Assembly: GCA_022376515.1 (NCBI GenBank)
Contig: WTXI01000395.1
Span: 1-30,942 of the forward strand
DNA: 30,942 nt
Direction: 5' to 3'
Source: Lactifluus volemus
Lineage: Eukaryota; Basidiomycota; Agaricomycetes; Russulales; Russulaceae
A program made the position numbers and the translations under genes. Positions 20,036-30,942 of this stretch are shown here, one piece after another. Within the stretch, counting starts at the first letter, position 1; the number at the start of each line of letters is the position of its first letter. The notes beneath the pieces were generated by a model, which searched no databases, was not told the DNA's origin, and worked only from the letters and a program-made list of their open reading frames with translations.

Positions 20036-20446
20036 GCACGGGGAGGCCAGTTCCAACAAATTGCTTGCACCCAAGGTATCAATATATCAATTTCGACTGT
20101 GTACCTTGCGATTTCTATTCGGTCCGGATCTGTTTTCTGATTGGTGGATAACCGCATATTGTGTCTCTATTTGGAGTTTGAAATTCATTATTTGATTTGC
20201 TTATTCCGAATTGAGCAAATTGGAGATTTTGCTCTCTGTGAGCCAGCTGTGGTACTGTGTTGAAATCCGTCATCTGGCATCTTGATTTGCCCCTTTCATT
20301 TCCCCCTTCATGCGTGATCTCGTATTTCCCCTCGTTTTCGATTCCACGTCTCTATGCCAGTACCTGCCAGTAACCTCATTTTGAAAACACCCCTCTACTG
20401 GACCCTCAGACAGACTCGCTGGCGCTAACTGAATTCTAACCATACA
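20036..20446. other. Unit boundary: COG3 upstream leader and NLR copy 2 downstream flank
   Basis: Positions 20040-20189 match 30720-30887 (leader of COG3, including ATTTCTATTCGGTCCGGATC). Positions 20190-20446 match 7319-7539 (3' flank of the NLR). The junction between the two tandem units therefore falls at about 20190. A minus-strand open frame crosses the leader, but its coding status is unclear. Confidence 0.6.
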
Positions 20447-23400
20447 CTAATCAGAGCTTGCATATATACATGTAGATGAACTGCGAACGTATCCCGTAGC
20501 CCAGTTTAATCCATAAACAAAGTTTGAGAGATCTACCTCCGTTCTATGTCTGCCAGCAACCCAGACTGTGTGAGCATTATGAAAGTATGGTCGGTGAATG
20601 GGAGGAATCCACAAAAGGAGTTCATTATCTTCCCCATACATCCATCCATCACTATTGATTGGGAACTTCTCCATCAGGTGATCTTTCTCAATATCTTCTG
20701 CTCTGAGCTTCCCTACATGAATCGTATGATCTCGTAAGACCGAGATGATAGGCTGCCCATTCAGAGTGGACGCACCAGAGTTGGTCGATTCCGTGAGTCC
20801 GTCAGACGGGCCCACAACGTCCTGTCCTGCTGTGGCATCCCACATGCGAATCGTGCGGTCATTCGAGGCCGAAACGACCCGCTGCCCGTCTGGTGAGAAT
20901 ACAACCGAGTTAATCGGATCTGTGTGGCCAATAAACAGGCCTGCTACGGCTGCCCCTGTTGCAGAATCCCACAAGCGAACCGTGTGATCGTATGAGGCCG
21001 ATGCGATGCGCTTCCCATCCGGCGAAAATGCAACAGCGCAGACCACCTCAGTGTGTCCAGTAAATGGGCCCACCACAACCTCTCCCGTTATGGCATCCCA
21101 TACTCGAATCGTGCGGTCATCCGAGGCCGACGCAATGCGCTTCCCGTCCGGCGAAAATGCAACAGACCACACCGCCCCAGTGTGTCCAGTAAACGGGCCC
21201 GCCACAACCTCTCCCGTTACGGCATCCCATACTCGAATCGTGCGATCGTCCGAGGCCGACGCAATGCGTTTCCCGTCTGGCGAGAATGCAACAGAGCAGA
21301 CCTTATCAGTGTGTCCAATAAACGGGCCCACTACAACCTCTCCCGTTATGGCATCCCACACGCGAACTGTGCGATCGACCGAGGCCGACACGATGCGTTG
21401 TCCGTCCGGCGAGAATGCAACAGACATGACCATATCGGTATGTCCGGTAAACGGGCCCGCTAAAATATTTCCTGTTGTGGTATCCCACACGCGAATTGTG
21501 CGATCGAGCGAGGCAGAGGCAATCCGCCGCCCTTCAGGCGAGAATGCAACGAAAGTGACCCGATTGGCGTGGCCAGTAAACGGACCTGCTGTGACCTCTC
21601 CTGTTGCGGCATCCCACACACAAATTGTGCAGTCTGCAGAGGCAGAGACAATCCGTCTCCCGTCCGGTGAGAGCGCAACAGAAAAGATCGACTGGGTATG
21701 TCCAGTAAACGGACCCGCTACTTCTCCTTTTCTGGCACCCCACACACAAACCGTGTGATCGTACGAGGCCGAGGCAATCCGCTGCCCATCCGGCGAGAGT
21801 GCAACAGAAAATATGGAACTGGTATGTCCAGTGAATGGGCCTGCCACGATCTGGCCTGTTGTGGAATCCCACACGCAAATCGTGCGATCTGCCGAGGCTG
21901 AGGTGATGCGTTTCCCGTCCGGCGAGAATGCAATAGAGTAGATAGCATCGGTGTGTCCAGTGAACGGGCCTCCTACGACCTGTCCTATTGCGGAATCCCA
22001 CACACGAATCGTGCGATCCGCCGAGGCCGAAGCAATGTGCTTCCCATCCGGTGAGAACGCAACACACTCAACCCGTTCAGTGTGTCCAGTAAACGGGCCC
22101 GCTACGACATCTCCGGTTGCAGCATCCCACATGCGAACCGTGCAATCTCGAGAGGCAGAGACGATATATTGCCCGTCTGGTGAGAATGTAACACAGTAGA
22201 CCTCGTCCATGTGTCCAATAAATGGGCGCACAACGACCTCTCCAGTTGCCGCATCCCAAACACGAATCGTGCGATCGCTCGAGGCCGAGGCGATGTGTTG
22301 CCCGTCCGGTGAAAATGCAACACATCTAACCCACCCCATGTGTCCATCAAATGGCCCGGCTACAACCTCTCCTGTTGCGGCATCCCACACCCGAATCGTG
22401 CAGTCCTCCGAGCCCGACGCAATGCGTTGTCCGTCAGGCGAGAATGCGACGGAGAAGATTTCTTCGGTGTGTCCGGAAAACGGCCCCGCTACAATTTCCC
22501 CCGTCGTAGCATCCCACACCCGGATCGTGCAATCTTTCGAGGATGATGCGATGCGCTGTCCATCTGATGAGAATACAACGGAGTCGACGCGTCTGTCGTG
22601 TGCTTTAATAGTCATTTCTAATGCTGGCCAATCAGCCAACCGTCCACGTTTCAAAGACAGTGTGTGAGGGAATAGGTGAAGGTGGTGGTTTACGATGCGG
22701 GAAGAGGATGGTGCGAAAGGAAGAGCTGATATGTATATATGCGGGATGCTCCTTGCTATCGCCATCCCGAAATACCGCACAAACGCGAACGCATCATTCA
22801 CTAATCCCAACAGATTGTCAACCTGTGATTGGAATAATCGCTGTAATTGTACACAATAGTCACTACATGTCGTATAACATCATAAGAGCTGCCTACCTTC
22901 TGCTGATCAGACCGCAACCATATGTTCAGAGATGCCAATGCTCGTGATGCAAGACCGACACTGTTCTTGATGCTGAGCACTTCCAGCCAGAAAAGAAATC
23001 TTGTCTCGAACAGAGATCGAAGTTTTGGAAACAGGTCCTGCTCAATACCAAGATGTTCTAGATGATCGCCCCAGAAGAAGCACGCATACGATAGAGCAGG
23101 TGGAATATATTCTGAAATTCGAGATTCAAGGTCTGGGAGATCCCTGTTCGCGAGATATGATGACTCGAGTTTGCAAATGTTGAATTTGAGGTCATTGAGC
23201 ATTAATCCAAGACAGGAATGTGCCAGCTGACGGTGAGCCTTGCCAAGGTCGATGTGAAATATCCCACTCTTCTCGTCGGCCAGAAAGTCACGGAAGGAGG
23301 TGTGAAGAGGGACGATTGGGAGGGTATCGTCGGATGAAGTCACGTTACTGAGCAGTGAGCCAAGGTGTCGGAGCATTTCAATAACGCATTCCGAATCCTC

Positions 23401-26055
23401 GGGGTCGGGGTCCTCGGGGTCATCATTGGGTGCATGTTGTCGCAGAATAGTCAACGAACGAATGGAAAGCGGAGTGAGAGCAGCAAAAAGCTGTCCCATG
23501 ACGGAACGAAATAGGGTCTGTGCTGCAACCGGTTTGAAGTATCCTTCCAGAACTTCTCCATATAGCTGGTCCAAAGGATCTTGCCCATCACGACCTCGAG
23601 AGTGCCCCAACAGACGCTCTATCACCTGCTTCTTGCTAAACCCAAAGCTAGGAGGAGGATTGTTTATTAGCCCGGAAGCAACGGCTGCCCACTGAAACAA
23701 TCCTTCTGCTGCCTTTGCCAGTTTGACACCGTGTCGTTTGAACAGGTTCGGAGGGAGTTCATTCCGGAGATACAGGCCAATGTCTTGCTCCGTCTTTGCA
23801 GCCAGCTTGTGATCATCCATATAGAGGGTGCGCACGGATAACGCGTTACCGAACACACGTTCAATACCACGCTCCGGTCTCGAGGTGATCAAGATGCGGA
23901 AACTTGATGGCAACTCGAAGAGATGTTCAGCAAAAAATTTGTGTAATCCACTCTGGCCGATTGCGTCACCACTCTCGTCCAATCCATCAATCACGATAAG
24001 GATAGGGTCTTCAAGCTGAACGCTCTTGACTGGTTCAAGGATGAGGCGTTCGAAGAGTGTGCGATAGTGTCGAGTGCTACAAAGTGACGGATCGGTCTTG
24101 AGTACCCTTCCGAGGGCGAGTTTAAAGGCAGGATAGCGATTGGAGAGGTCGCGAGCAAGTGTCGTGAACAGCTGGTGAGCCTCGTCCTTGGAGCCCTCCT
24201 TTCGTAGAAAAGCGAAGTAGGAGCCGAGATACTTGTTCTCGAGCCTCCGAGCGACTTCATGTGCAATCGATGACTTTCCTGTCCCGGCCTGGCCGAGGAG
24301 CACGAGCCCACGTTGAGATTCTCGATTCTCGACCCAGTTCATGATATGGTCCAAGAAGTCTTCTCGTGTGCCCGTAAGACAGCGCCTGTCATCGCCAAAT
24401 CGCAAGCCTCCTTTATAAGGCAATTCTCTGATTTTTGCATCCAATTCTTCGTACCCCTCGTCAGGAAGATTATCCAATCGTATTATATTTAGGACTACGC
24501 ACCAGCCTCCAGCACAGCAATCCCAGTGACGACCGCAGTACGTGCGAGGAAATTGTCTCGCAGTCGAGTGAGGTTTGTGCGATACTCATCAATTTTCGTA
24601 TCAACTTGTCTGACGACATTCTTCAAAGTCCGCTTCGCTGAAAATCAAATGTTTAGGATGAATCGCTAATAACAGAGGCCATGACGACGTACCGACTTGC
24701 ACATTCTCCGCATACGATATGATAAACTTCGCACATTCCGAGACACACTCCAGCATCTCATCCAGGATCTTTGCATGAGTAGATCCTGGTTCCATGTTCT
24801 TCAAAACGTCCGCCTCCTTTGCAAATTCGAATGCGTCCTGTATCGCCTTGAGTAGTGTTTGGACGTTGTCGTCACGCTGAAGCTGGAGTAGCAAAGTCTG
24901 GCGATACATGAAACCCATTGAACATTCCATGTCCTCCGATAAGGCATGGGGACCTACCTCGGGAATCTTTGAGAGCAGAGTCCATGCCAACTGTGCATGG
25001 GGGAGCAACTGAAGCGCGAAACCTTGCTTAGCAGAGCAAATGATGCGCAAATCCGATGTGAGACATACTCCTGCGATTGGTCCGATAGCGTCAAGTACCT
25101 GCTTGATAACATTCATGGCACCCTTCCATGCCATCATCGAATCCATAGCTTTCATGGCTTCCTCGGCACGATCCAGAGTACGTGACATCTCCACCTGGCC
25201 GTCTGGTACTGGTCCCACAGAGGTATCGCCCCCTGTGGGAAGGTCACCAAGACGTGCACCACCTTCTTCAGCGCCGTGGTTGTACAGTGCCGTTGTCGTA
25301 GGACCTGGGGGGGTATTGGGTGCCACACATAGAGAGTTCGTCGACACGGTGATGCTCAAGAGGAGTGTGGCCGGCTCTCGTAAGTGCCTACCATGTCCAT
25401 CAGAAGTGCTGAAAACTATCTCAAGATCTAGATGTAGGACTCTCAGCGCATGAGTAACAATTCGAAGACATAGACGAACCAGGTTGGGCTTCACAGGTGA
25501 TCTCCTCCCTTCCGATAAGGATGTCTGTCCGCATGGACCTCTTCGCATAAAGCGATACTGTAATACGGGAGAGTGGTTGTAAACCACTGCAGGAGACTCA
25601 GTTGGACCGAGGAATGAAAGTACGACAGTGCTCACGATGCATCTAATCTTTCATTCCATTCCACGTGCTGCGCGACGCTCTGCCCCGATCGTGTCTGCCA
25701 CGTATTCTTCCCGTTCGTCAATGTGACATAAAACTGTCTCTCCTTCCCCGGGAGGACTTTAAGACGAGGAAGATTGTGTGCCGAGAGGACTGAGAAGAGG
25801 GAGAGATTTAGTACTTATCAAGGTAGAAATACTGAGATAGGTACCAGTGATCTCGAGCTGGAGTATGCTTGATTGTATTCCGCTGGCCTGAGCGGTGATC
25901 GCGCTAATCACAAGGCAATCATCTGAGTAAATACTAGTATCGAAATTGAAGATGAAGTGAGTGATGTACCCGATTCGGGACTTTGCCAGTGGAGGATCTG
26001 AGCTATAGTAATGGTTAACGGGAACATCGGGATCGGGTGTGAAAGACGTTGGCAT
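20447..26055 (-). CDS. NLR-like STAND protein, C2-helical-NACHT-WD40, copy 2
   Basis: The eight-exon model parallels copy 1: 26055-25970, 25903-25845, 25789-25636, 25586-25480, 25427-24693, 24637-24501, 24456-22897, 22822-20447, giving 1,737 residues. Exon lengths equal those of copy 1 except exon 5, which is 6 nt longer. Domains are as in copy 1: a C2-like fold (VLSAHNLPRLK), NACHT with GQAGTGKSS, Walker B ILIVIDGLDE, ILITSRPE, and 14 WD40 repeats at 20798-22600. By hand count the NACHT exons differ at 29 of 520 residues, the WD40 arrays at 82 of about 601, and the C-terminal tails at 5 of 116. A 1-nt length difference near 25910 against copy 1 lies in the predicted first intron and does no harm. 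At intron 6 the aligned donor reads GC instead of GT. Intact by this reading, so both copies may be expressed. Confidence 0.88.
20798..22600 (-). repeat. WD40 array of NLR copy 2, 14 repeats of about 129 bp
   Basis: Same number and order of repeats as copy 1, so each repeat can be paired with its counterpart. Differences cluster at positions 3, 4, 6, 7, 16, 22 and 24 of the repeat (counting the His of HT as 1). The PFTG linkers and the SPDG turn are almost unchanged. Confidence 0.9.
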
Positions 26056-27769
26056 ACGAATTTGGTTGTGGAAGGGCCATCGTAGACTGAGGTGAGAAGT
26101 TGAGACAAGCACTGACGCCACTGCCGCATGTTCAGCTGCTGCTGGCAGGCCCGACTCGGAAGGCGCTCCATCTTGGAGAACAAACAACAAACAACAGTTG
26201 ACATGTTGACACCTGGTCCAAACATTTTCGCGGGAGTAGGCCAATTCGTTGGAGTTATCCCAGTGCACATTCTCACTTCCGTACGCTTGCATACATCACT
26301 GACAAGGGCCGGCATTCAGCTGAAGTGAAGATCCGGGGATCCGGGGGATCAACAAATAGCCTCATGAATCGTACGGGGAGTTGAATTGTGACAGCCAATT
26401 ACATAGTCTCATATGGTCCAGAACCAGATGAATCCTCGTACTGTACATTATCCTCTCAAGTAGAGAATGCAAATGAAAGCGGGCCGTGCCTTAAACTATG
26501 CTCTAGCGGAAAAAAAAAAAAAGCCATACGGTGACACTTCAGGAGTTGGATAAATTGCCTCCCCCTCCCTGCCACCCCAATCAAAGTCAACCAAAGAAAT
26601 GTGTCTTTGATTGACTTTGATTGGGGTGGCAGGGAGGGGGAGGCAATTTATCCAACACCAAAACTCATTTATGGCTGGCAGAATGGTGATGATGAGGACG
26701 GTCTAGTGGGGATTGCATGGTGGATGCAGGTGTCCACATGCTAGAGAAAGTCATATCTTGCTGCGAGTCGGTCGCTGACATGCCTTGACGAATCCGAGGG
26801 GTGCAGCTAGGGCACCAGTGGGGAATTTGACTTCGTCGCTTGTCGAGTGCGTACCCCTGGTGAAGGAAGTTGCATGTCTCGTGCTTGGCAGTAGTGACGG
26901 TATAGCACTTGCTACATTCCGGACGGTACCAGGGTATCCTTCTGTACTTCCAGGACTTGACGCATCGGAACCCACAGACTGCAAAGAGGAAGCATCTTCG
27001 CGCAGACATCGTGGCCGTGCGTGATAAGCAGCGTATGTGCTCCCTCCCATTCTTGTCTCTTGCTTTTGCTCGTTTACGTCAGCAGGAAGATGGACTGGGT
27101 GGCGACGGCGACGACGATGACTTACAACAGGGGAGGATGGTTGGGGAGACTGAGCGAGTCAACGACTGACGAAATGAACGGCAAGCAACCGTGAGTGAGA
27201 CTAGGAAAGAAAGATGAGAGCATTGGATGCAGACCCAGGTGTGATGCGAGGAGAGGCGATGCCGCCAATGCGGACGTTGGAGTATTGGGCCCTGTTGGAG
27301 GATCCTATGCACCCTTTCCTTTGCGCGAGCCAGAACTAGAAGAGAGTTAAACATGCTCCCATTGGTGTGGGCTCGCTGGTTGATGGGAACAGGCGATGAT
27401 CTGTAAGTTGAGATCTAGCATGTGCCATTACGCTATCCATTCTAGGGGATGAGGACACTGGATGACATACTCTCGCTCTCAACTGAAACTCGCTGCCATG
27501 GGATCACCCTCTATGTGGCAATGTCAGACAAGATCCGGACGAACCACGGGATACGCCACAGTGGGACCGAATCCCAAGGGAGCGACGTGCCTCAGTCGAA
27601 GGCGGGTCCTGTTCCTCCACGGAGAATTGCAATGCCAACAACTGAATGATTGATGCAAAGAATGTTGGCAGAACGACTACTAGTAGAAGGTGACAATATC
27701 GACCACCGTGACTGCTCACTTTGACCATCGATTTCTGAACGATACCGTATCGAAAGTCCATAAACTGCA
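26056..27769. other. Spacer between NLR copy 2 and COG3 copy 2
   Basis: Counterpart of 13142-14788. It contains a poly-A run (about 26510-26522), the hairpin at 26545-26656, and a Cys-rich minus-strand frame at 26665-27009 (ATG 27009, 114 residues, with CVKSW, PECSKC and HWCPSC). That frame is interrupted in unit 1 by a deletion of about 190 bp. I do not recognise it and cannot say whether it is a gene. Confidence 0.45.
26545..26656. repeat. 112-bp hairpin (fold-back element) present only in unit 2
   Basis: Arms of 52 bp (26545-26596 and 26605-26656) begin GTTGGATAAATTGCCTCC and are complementary except for one mismatch. They enclose an 8-nt loop AAATGTGT. Unit 1 has no counterpart at the same place (near 13722). 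No clear target-site duplication was found. The long, nearly perfect stem suggests recent origin as a MITE-like fold-back element. Confidence 0.85.
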
Positions 27770-30717
27770 TTAAGTCCGAGCTGGCGGAGATCCTGAACCA
27801 TCCTCACGAACGTCCTGCAACAACTGCTTCAACAACCCATCATCCATCAAACAATCCTGCCCTTTTCCAGCACGCGCTCCGACCTGTCTGGCCGCGAGGC
27901 TAAACGCTGAATACGCATCCTCGACGCGATCCAGCGCATGCTGCACGAGCACGCCGGCCGTGCGCACATCCGGGACGTACAAGAAAACTCGCGCGATACT
28001 TGCACGCAAGTCACTTGCGCACGCGTTGCGGAAGGCCTCGTCGAGCACCGCAGCTTCCGCGGCTGACGTTGGTCGGCCCGTGAAGGTCCGCAACGGTGTG
28101 CGGAGCGGCTCCGATGCAACGGAGATGACGGACTCACAGGCATGTTTCAGATCTTGATCAATCCCCTGTAAGTAGCGTAGATACGTGTGAAAATAAAAAT
28201 GGGAGGTCGGGAAATTCAAAGTAGAAGTGGATGCGTACTCGTCTCGCGTTCGCGAGGTGTTCTGCGCGCATGCTGTCGAGAGATGTGAAAAGCGAGCCAA
28301 GGGGGAGCGTTGACGTGCGCGACAGCACAGAGGATAACATGTCTGGAATCCATGATCACTGAGCATCAGCCTCCAGGGTTCACGGTTCGATGGACTGGAC
28401 TGACCTGCAACACCATACTGATCCGTGCCTCCACTACCGCCACCTCCTTGAGGCTCGTCCTTCTGCACAAGGTCCAGATTCCGCGTGATCTCCTTAAGGA
28501 TCAGTAGATGGCGGAAAAGAAATAGTTGTCCATCGAATCCGCTCTTTGCTCTGATCAAACCTGCCGCACTCAGCAACGACCCATGTCACAACTAACGGCC
28601 TTGTGCGCAAGGTCATAGAAAATAGTTGGCTGTAGGTATATTCCATATGATCAACATAAACATCACACGATGATAGATGGCTTGCCTGAACAAAGTCGTG
28701 TAGCTGGGAGAGCACCCACACAGTCTTGGAAAGTGTTGGGTACCATGTCTCGTGTTGGTTAAGCCCTGGGACCTCAAACAGATGGCTGATGCTCTGCTTC
28801 TCGCGAATTTCGTATCCTGTCTGTGCTCCCTGCGCAGCTGCACATACCTTTAGCAAGGATAGACAATAAAAAAAATGACACGTACCAGCAAGCTTATCGG
28901 GGTACGCCAGATCTTGGGCCGTTGGAGTATAGTATCGTATGTCGGAATCACAGCCTGTGCCTTGAAAAACAGTCTCGTTTGCGCATCCTGCAGTACCATC
29001 TGCAGTAGGTGACGAATGTGAAGTCTACCAAGGTTGTCATTCTTCTCCTCATTCTCCTCAATCTCGTCGTCCAGGGTCTGATCGAGCACCATCAGCGCTT
29101 GAAAACTTCGCAGAGGACAGTGAGTCGAGGCTCGTGTAGGATGCGGGGGCGTAGGTCGTCGTAGAGGTAATCACAAAGAGTTTCCAAGTACTGAGTATTG
29201 GCGAGTAATCCTGTCAGTTTGCATCAAACAAGCATAACCGGTACATACTAGAGATCCTGCTTCCCGGTGCTGAAAAATGCCCGGTACAAGTCAAATTCCT
29301 CAGTATAGATCTGCTTCAGGTAGCTGTACCTGCGCGTGTCTATAACGCGTTCATGACATATCGTTAGATGACTGAGGATATGATTCAAAAAGGCGTACCA
29401 ATTCCACGAGTTCGGTCCTCGTAGGGTCCAGACCGCGGATCTGCTCAGTAAGGCGTGAAACCAGGAGGTTCTTTCGTGCGACAAAGTACGCCGCGTGGCA
29501 CTCCGAGAGCAGAGCTCCCAACTCCTCAGGGTGTGAGTGGGCACGGCGCTCGAATTCTCCAAGAAGAGGTGCAAGCTGGCCAGCCACGGTGGTGAAACGC
29601 GTGTAAAGAAGATGCATTTGTGCGGTGTCAGAGACATCCTGTGAATAGATCAGTGTTTAGGAAAGGTGGTGATATATGCATCGCAAAGAAAGGCACCTGC
29701 TCGAAGAGTCGCCGCGAGACATCCTGGGTGAGTGCACGGAGAGATCCAACAAAATACATTTTGATGAGCGTCATTGCACGGGTCATACATTGCTGGAAGC
29801 GTAGGAGATAGACTTCTGCTTCTTTGGAGTTTCGCTGGGGAGGAGGGGAAGATGAGCAAGTTCACACACGCTGGCAGAAAAGCAGGTCGTACATGGGATT
29901 TGAGAAACTGGATGCAGATGTCCACACGCTCAACCATATAGAGAAAGTCGTTTGGAGAACGAGCGACTCGCCAGGATGGTTGAGTAGCCGCGTCGCATGC
30001 TCCAGTTCCTGAAAGTATTCCAAGGTCGTCCCGATAGCCGTTTGCAGCTCCACCAGTTGATCTTGCAAAACGACGACGCAATCGTCAAGCTCCTCTACGC
30101 ATCCGAGAGATGTGTAAGTGAGTGAGGCGATACGCACCCGCTCGTCCAACAACTTTTGGCTCGCGTCCTGCAGACTTTTCCACGCTCCTCCAAGCTCCTC
30201 CACTTATCCAACATACTCGCAACCTCTGTATCGACCTAGTCGATGCGGCCGACAAGCCGGTCGCAAGTGTCGAGATGTTCGGAGACGCGCAAAAGATGGT
30301 GTCGGAAGTGAGCTTCCTGGCTATGCGCCACTGAGCGGTCTATCAGCGCAAACCAGTCGTAAAATTGTTGTGAGTCTGGACTGGCTGCTTCGGATGTATT
30401 GCATGTGCGTGTGCAACGGCCGGTTGACGCGAGCCTGGCGTGGGAGGACGGGCAACTGAACCAAACTTGACGCGCTGTAGGGAGTTGATGGACGGGAAGA
30501 ATTGCCAGAGTCCTCTCGTGAAGGCTGTGATGACGCTGAATTGCAAGGGATAACCGGGAACATAGAAATTGACTGACTCTGACTGTGGATGATGTACAAC
30601 AGCAGCGTTGATGGCTCCCACGCTTTTGGCCTCAGCATAATCTAGTGGTGCCTTGGCTTCCCATTTTTCAATAATAAGAGCAGATTTTGGTTGTTGAGTG
30701 CGAACATTCAGACTGAG
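27770..30717 (-). pseudogene. COG3: COG3 (Sec34) pseudogene, copy 2
   Basis: Recognised minus-strand pieces in order: IIEKWEAKAPLDYAEAKSVG (about 30650), QQFYDWFALIDRSV (shifted frame, about 30350), EYFQELEHATRLLNHPGESL, EVYLLRFQQ region, ECHAAYFVARKNLLVSRLTE (about 29490), RLHIRHLLQMVLQDAQTRLF (about 29000), TWYPTLSKTVWVLSQLHDF (about 28720), and a long C-terminal frame from LFLFRHLLILKEITRNLDLV to PPART ending at 27770. Lesions relative to copy 1: 1 nt lost near 30373, a TAG stop at 30236-30238 where copy 1 has CAG, 1 nt lost near 29330, 4 nt lost near 28947, and 1 nt lost near 28590. None of these is shared with copy 1. It is not interrupted by the TIR element. Product identity is sure; function is lost. 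Confidence 0.85.
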
Positions 30718-30887
30718 CGTATTTTCACGGGGAGGCCAGTTCCAACAAATTGCTTGCACCCAAGGTATCAATATATCAATTTCGACTGTGCTTGCAGAGT
30801 CAGCGATTTCTATTCGGTCCGGATCTGTTTTCTGATTGGTGGATATACAGCACAATTGTGTCTCTATTTGGAGTTTGAAATTCATTT
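30718..30887. other. COG3 copy 2 upstream leader
   Basis: Matches 20036-20189. A minus-strand frame (NQKTDPDRIEIA and TVEIDILIPWVQAICWNW) stays open in both copies with a small in-frame difference, so it may belong to an upstream exon, but I do not recognise it. Confidence 0.4.
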
Positions 30888-30942
30888 ATTTGATTTGCTT
30901 ATAATATCTCTTTCCGAATTGAGCAAATTGGAGATTTTGCTC
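30888..30942. repeat. Start of a third tandem unit, cut by the window edge
   Basis: ATTTGATTTGCTTATAATAT and the following GAATTGAGCAAATTGG repeat the beginning of units 1 (7319) and 2 (20190), with a short insertion. By analogy the 3' end of another NLR copy would lie about 200-260 bp beyond the window. Confidence 0.7.

Larger units (their letters stand above)
7319..20189. repeat. Tandem repeat unit 1 (broken COG3 plus NLR), 12.87 kb
   Basis: The unit starts with ATTTGATTTGCTTATTACG. The same start recurs at 20190 and at 30888, in each case followed by GAATTGAGCAAATTGG. The order of content is identical in units 1 and 2: NLR gene, spacer, COG3 copy (all minus strand), then a common 120-bp leader. 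Unit 1 is longer chiefly because of the 2.3-kb terminal-inverted-repeat element at 17623-19929. Confidence 0.85.
20190..30887. repeat. Tandem repeat unit 2 (broken COG3 plus NLR), 10.70 kb
   Basis: Same content and order as unit 1. It lacks the 2.3-kb TIR element and carries an extra segment of about 235 bp with a hairpin (26545-26780) and about 190 bp more in the spacer. The right end is set by the restart of the unit sequence at 30888. Confidence 0.85.

Overview
The window is eukaryotic and fungal, most likely from a mushroom-forming basidiomycete (Agaricomycetes). The reasons are GT-AG introns of about 45-85 nt, large C2/NACHT/WD40 STAND (NLR-like) genes of the basidiomycete type, an intron-rich tyrosine recombinase, and recognisable fragments of fungal proteins (FKS1 glucan synthase, SPT2, COG3, Ty1/copia reverse transcriptase, Helitron-type helicase). 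There are no operons, and I saw no rRNA, tRNA or CRISPR array. All assignments were made by reading translations; no database search was run.

Left part (1-7.3 kb) is mobile-element territory. Positions 1-2125 hold a nested mosaic of gene fragments, all on the + strand: a truncated cupredoxin gene runs in frame into a copia RT fragment. The copia fragment is split by a piece of FKS1, which is itself split by a piece of SPT2. FKS1 and then copia resume on the far side. Positions 2413-5562 hold two convergent multi-exon genes: a tyrosine recombinase with the R-K-HxxR-Y residues and one apparent frameshift, and a partner with a stretch resembling the GCR1_C DNA-binding domain. Together they look like a Crypton-like element. 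The C-terminus of a PIF1/Helitron-type helicase lies at 6796-7061.

Right part (7319-30942) is a tandem array of one repeat unit. Unit 1 is 7319-20189, unit 2 is 20190-30887, and the first 55 bp of a third unit end the window. Each complete unit carries, on the minus strand, a broken copy of COG3 (Golgi tether subunit) followed by an apparently intact eight-exon NLR-like gene of about 1,735 residues. That gene encodes an N-terminal C2 domain, a helical region, NACHT, and 14 WD40 repeats of about 43 residues. Both NLR copies can be modelled without a stop or frameshift, and six of eight exon lengths are shared exactly (exon 5 differs by 6 nt). The COG3 copies have decayed mostly independently. 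Unit 1 COG3 is also interrupted by a 2.3-kb terminal-inverted-repeat element that unit 2 lacks. Unit 2 carries a 112-bp near-perfect hairpin that unit 1 lacks.

The most interesting signal is that the two NLR copies differ about 2.4-fold more in the WD40 array than in the NACHT exon. About half of the WD40 differences fall on 7 of the 43 positions of the repeat. This is what would be expected of a recognition surface under diversifying selection, as in fungal heterokaryon-incompatibility NLRs.
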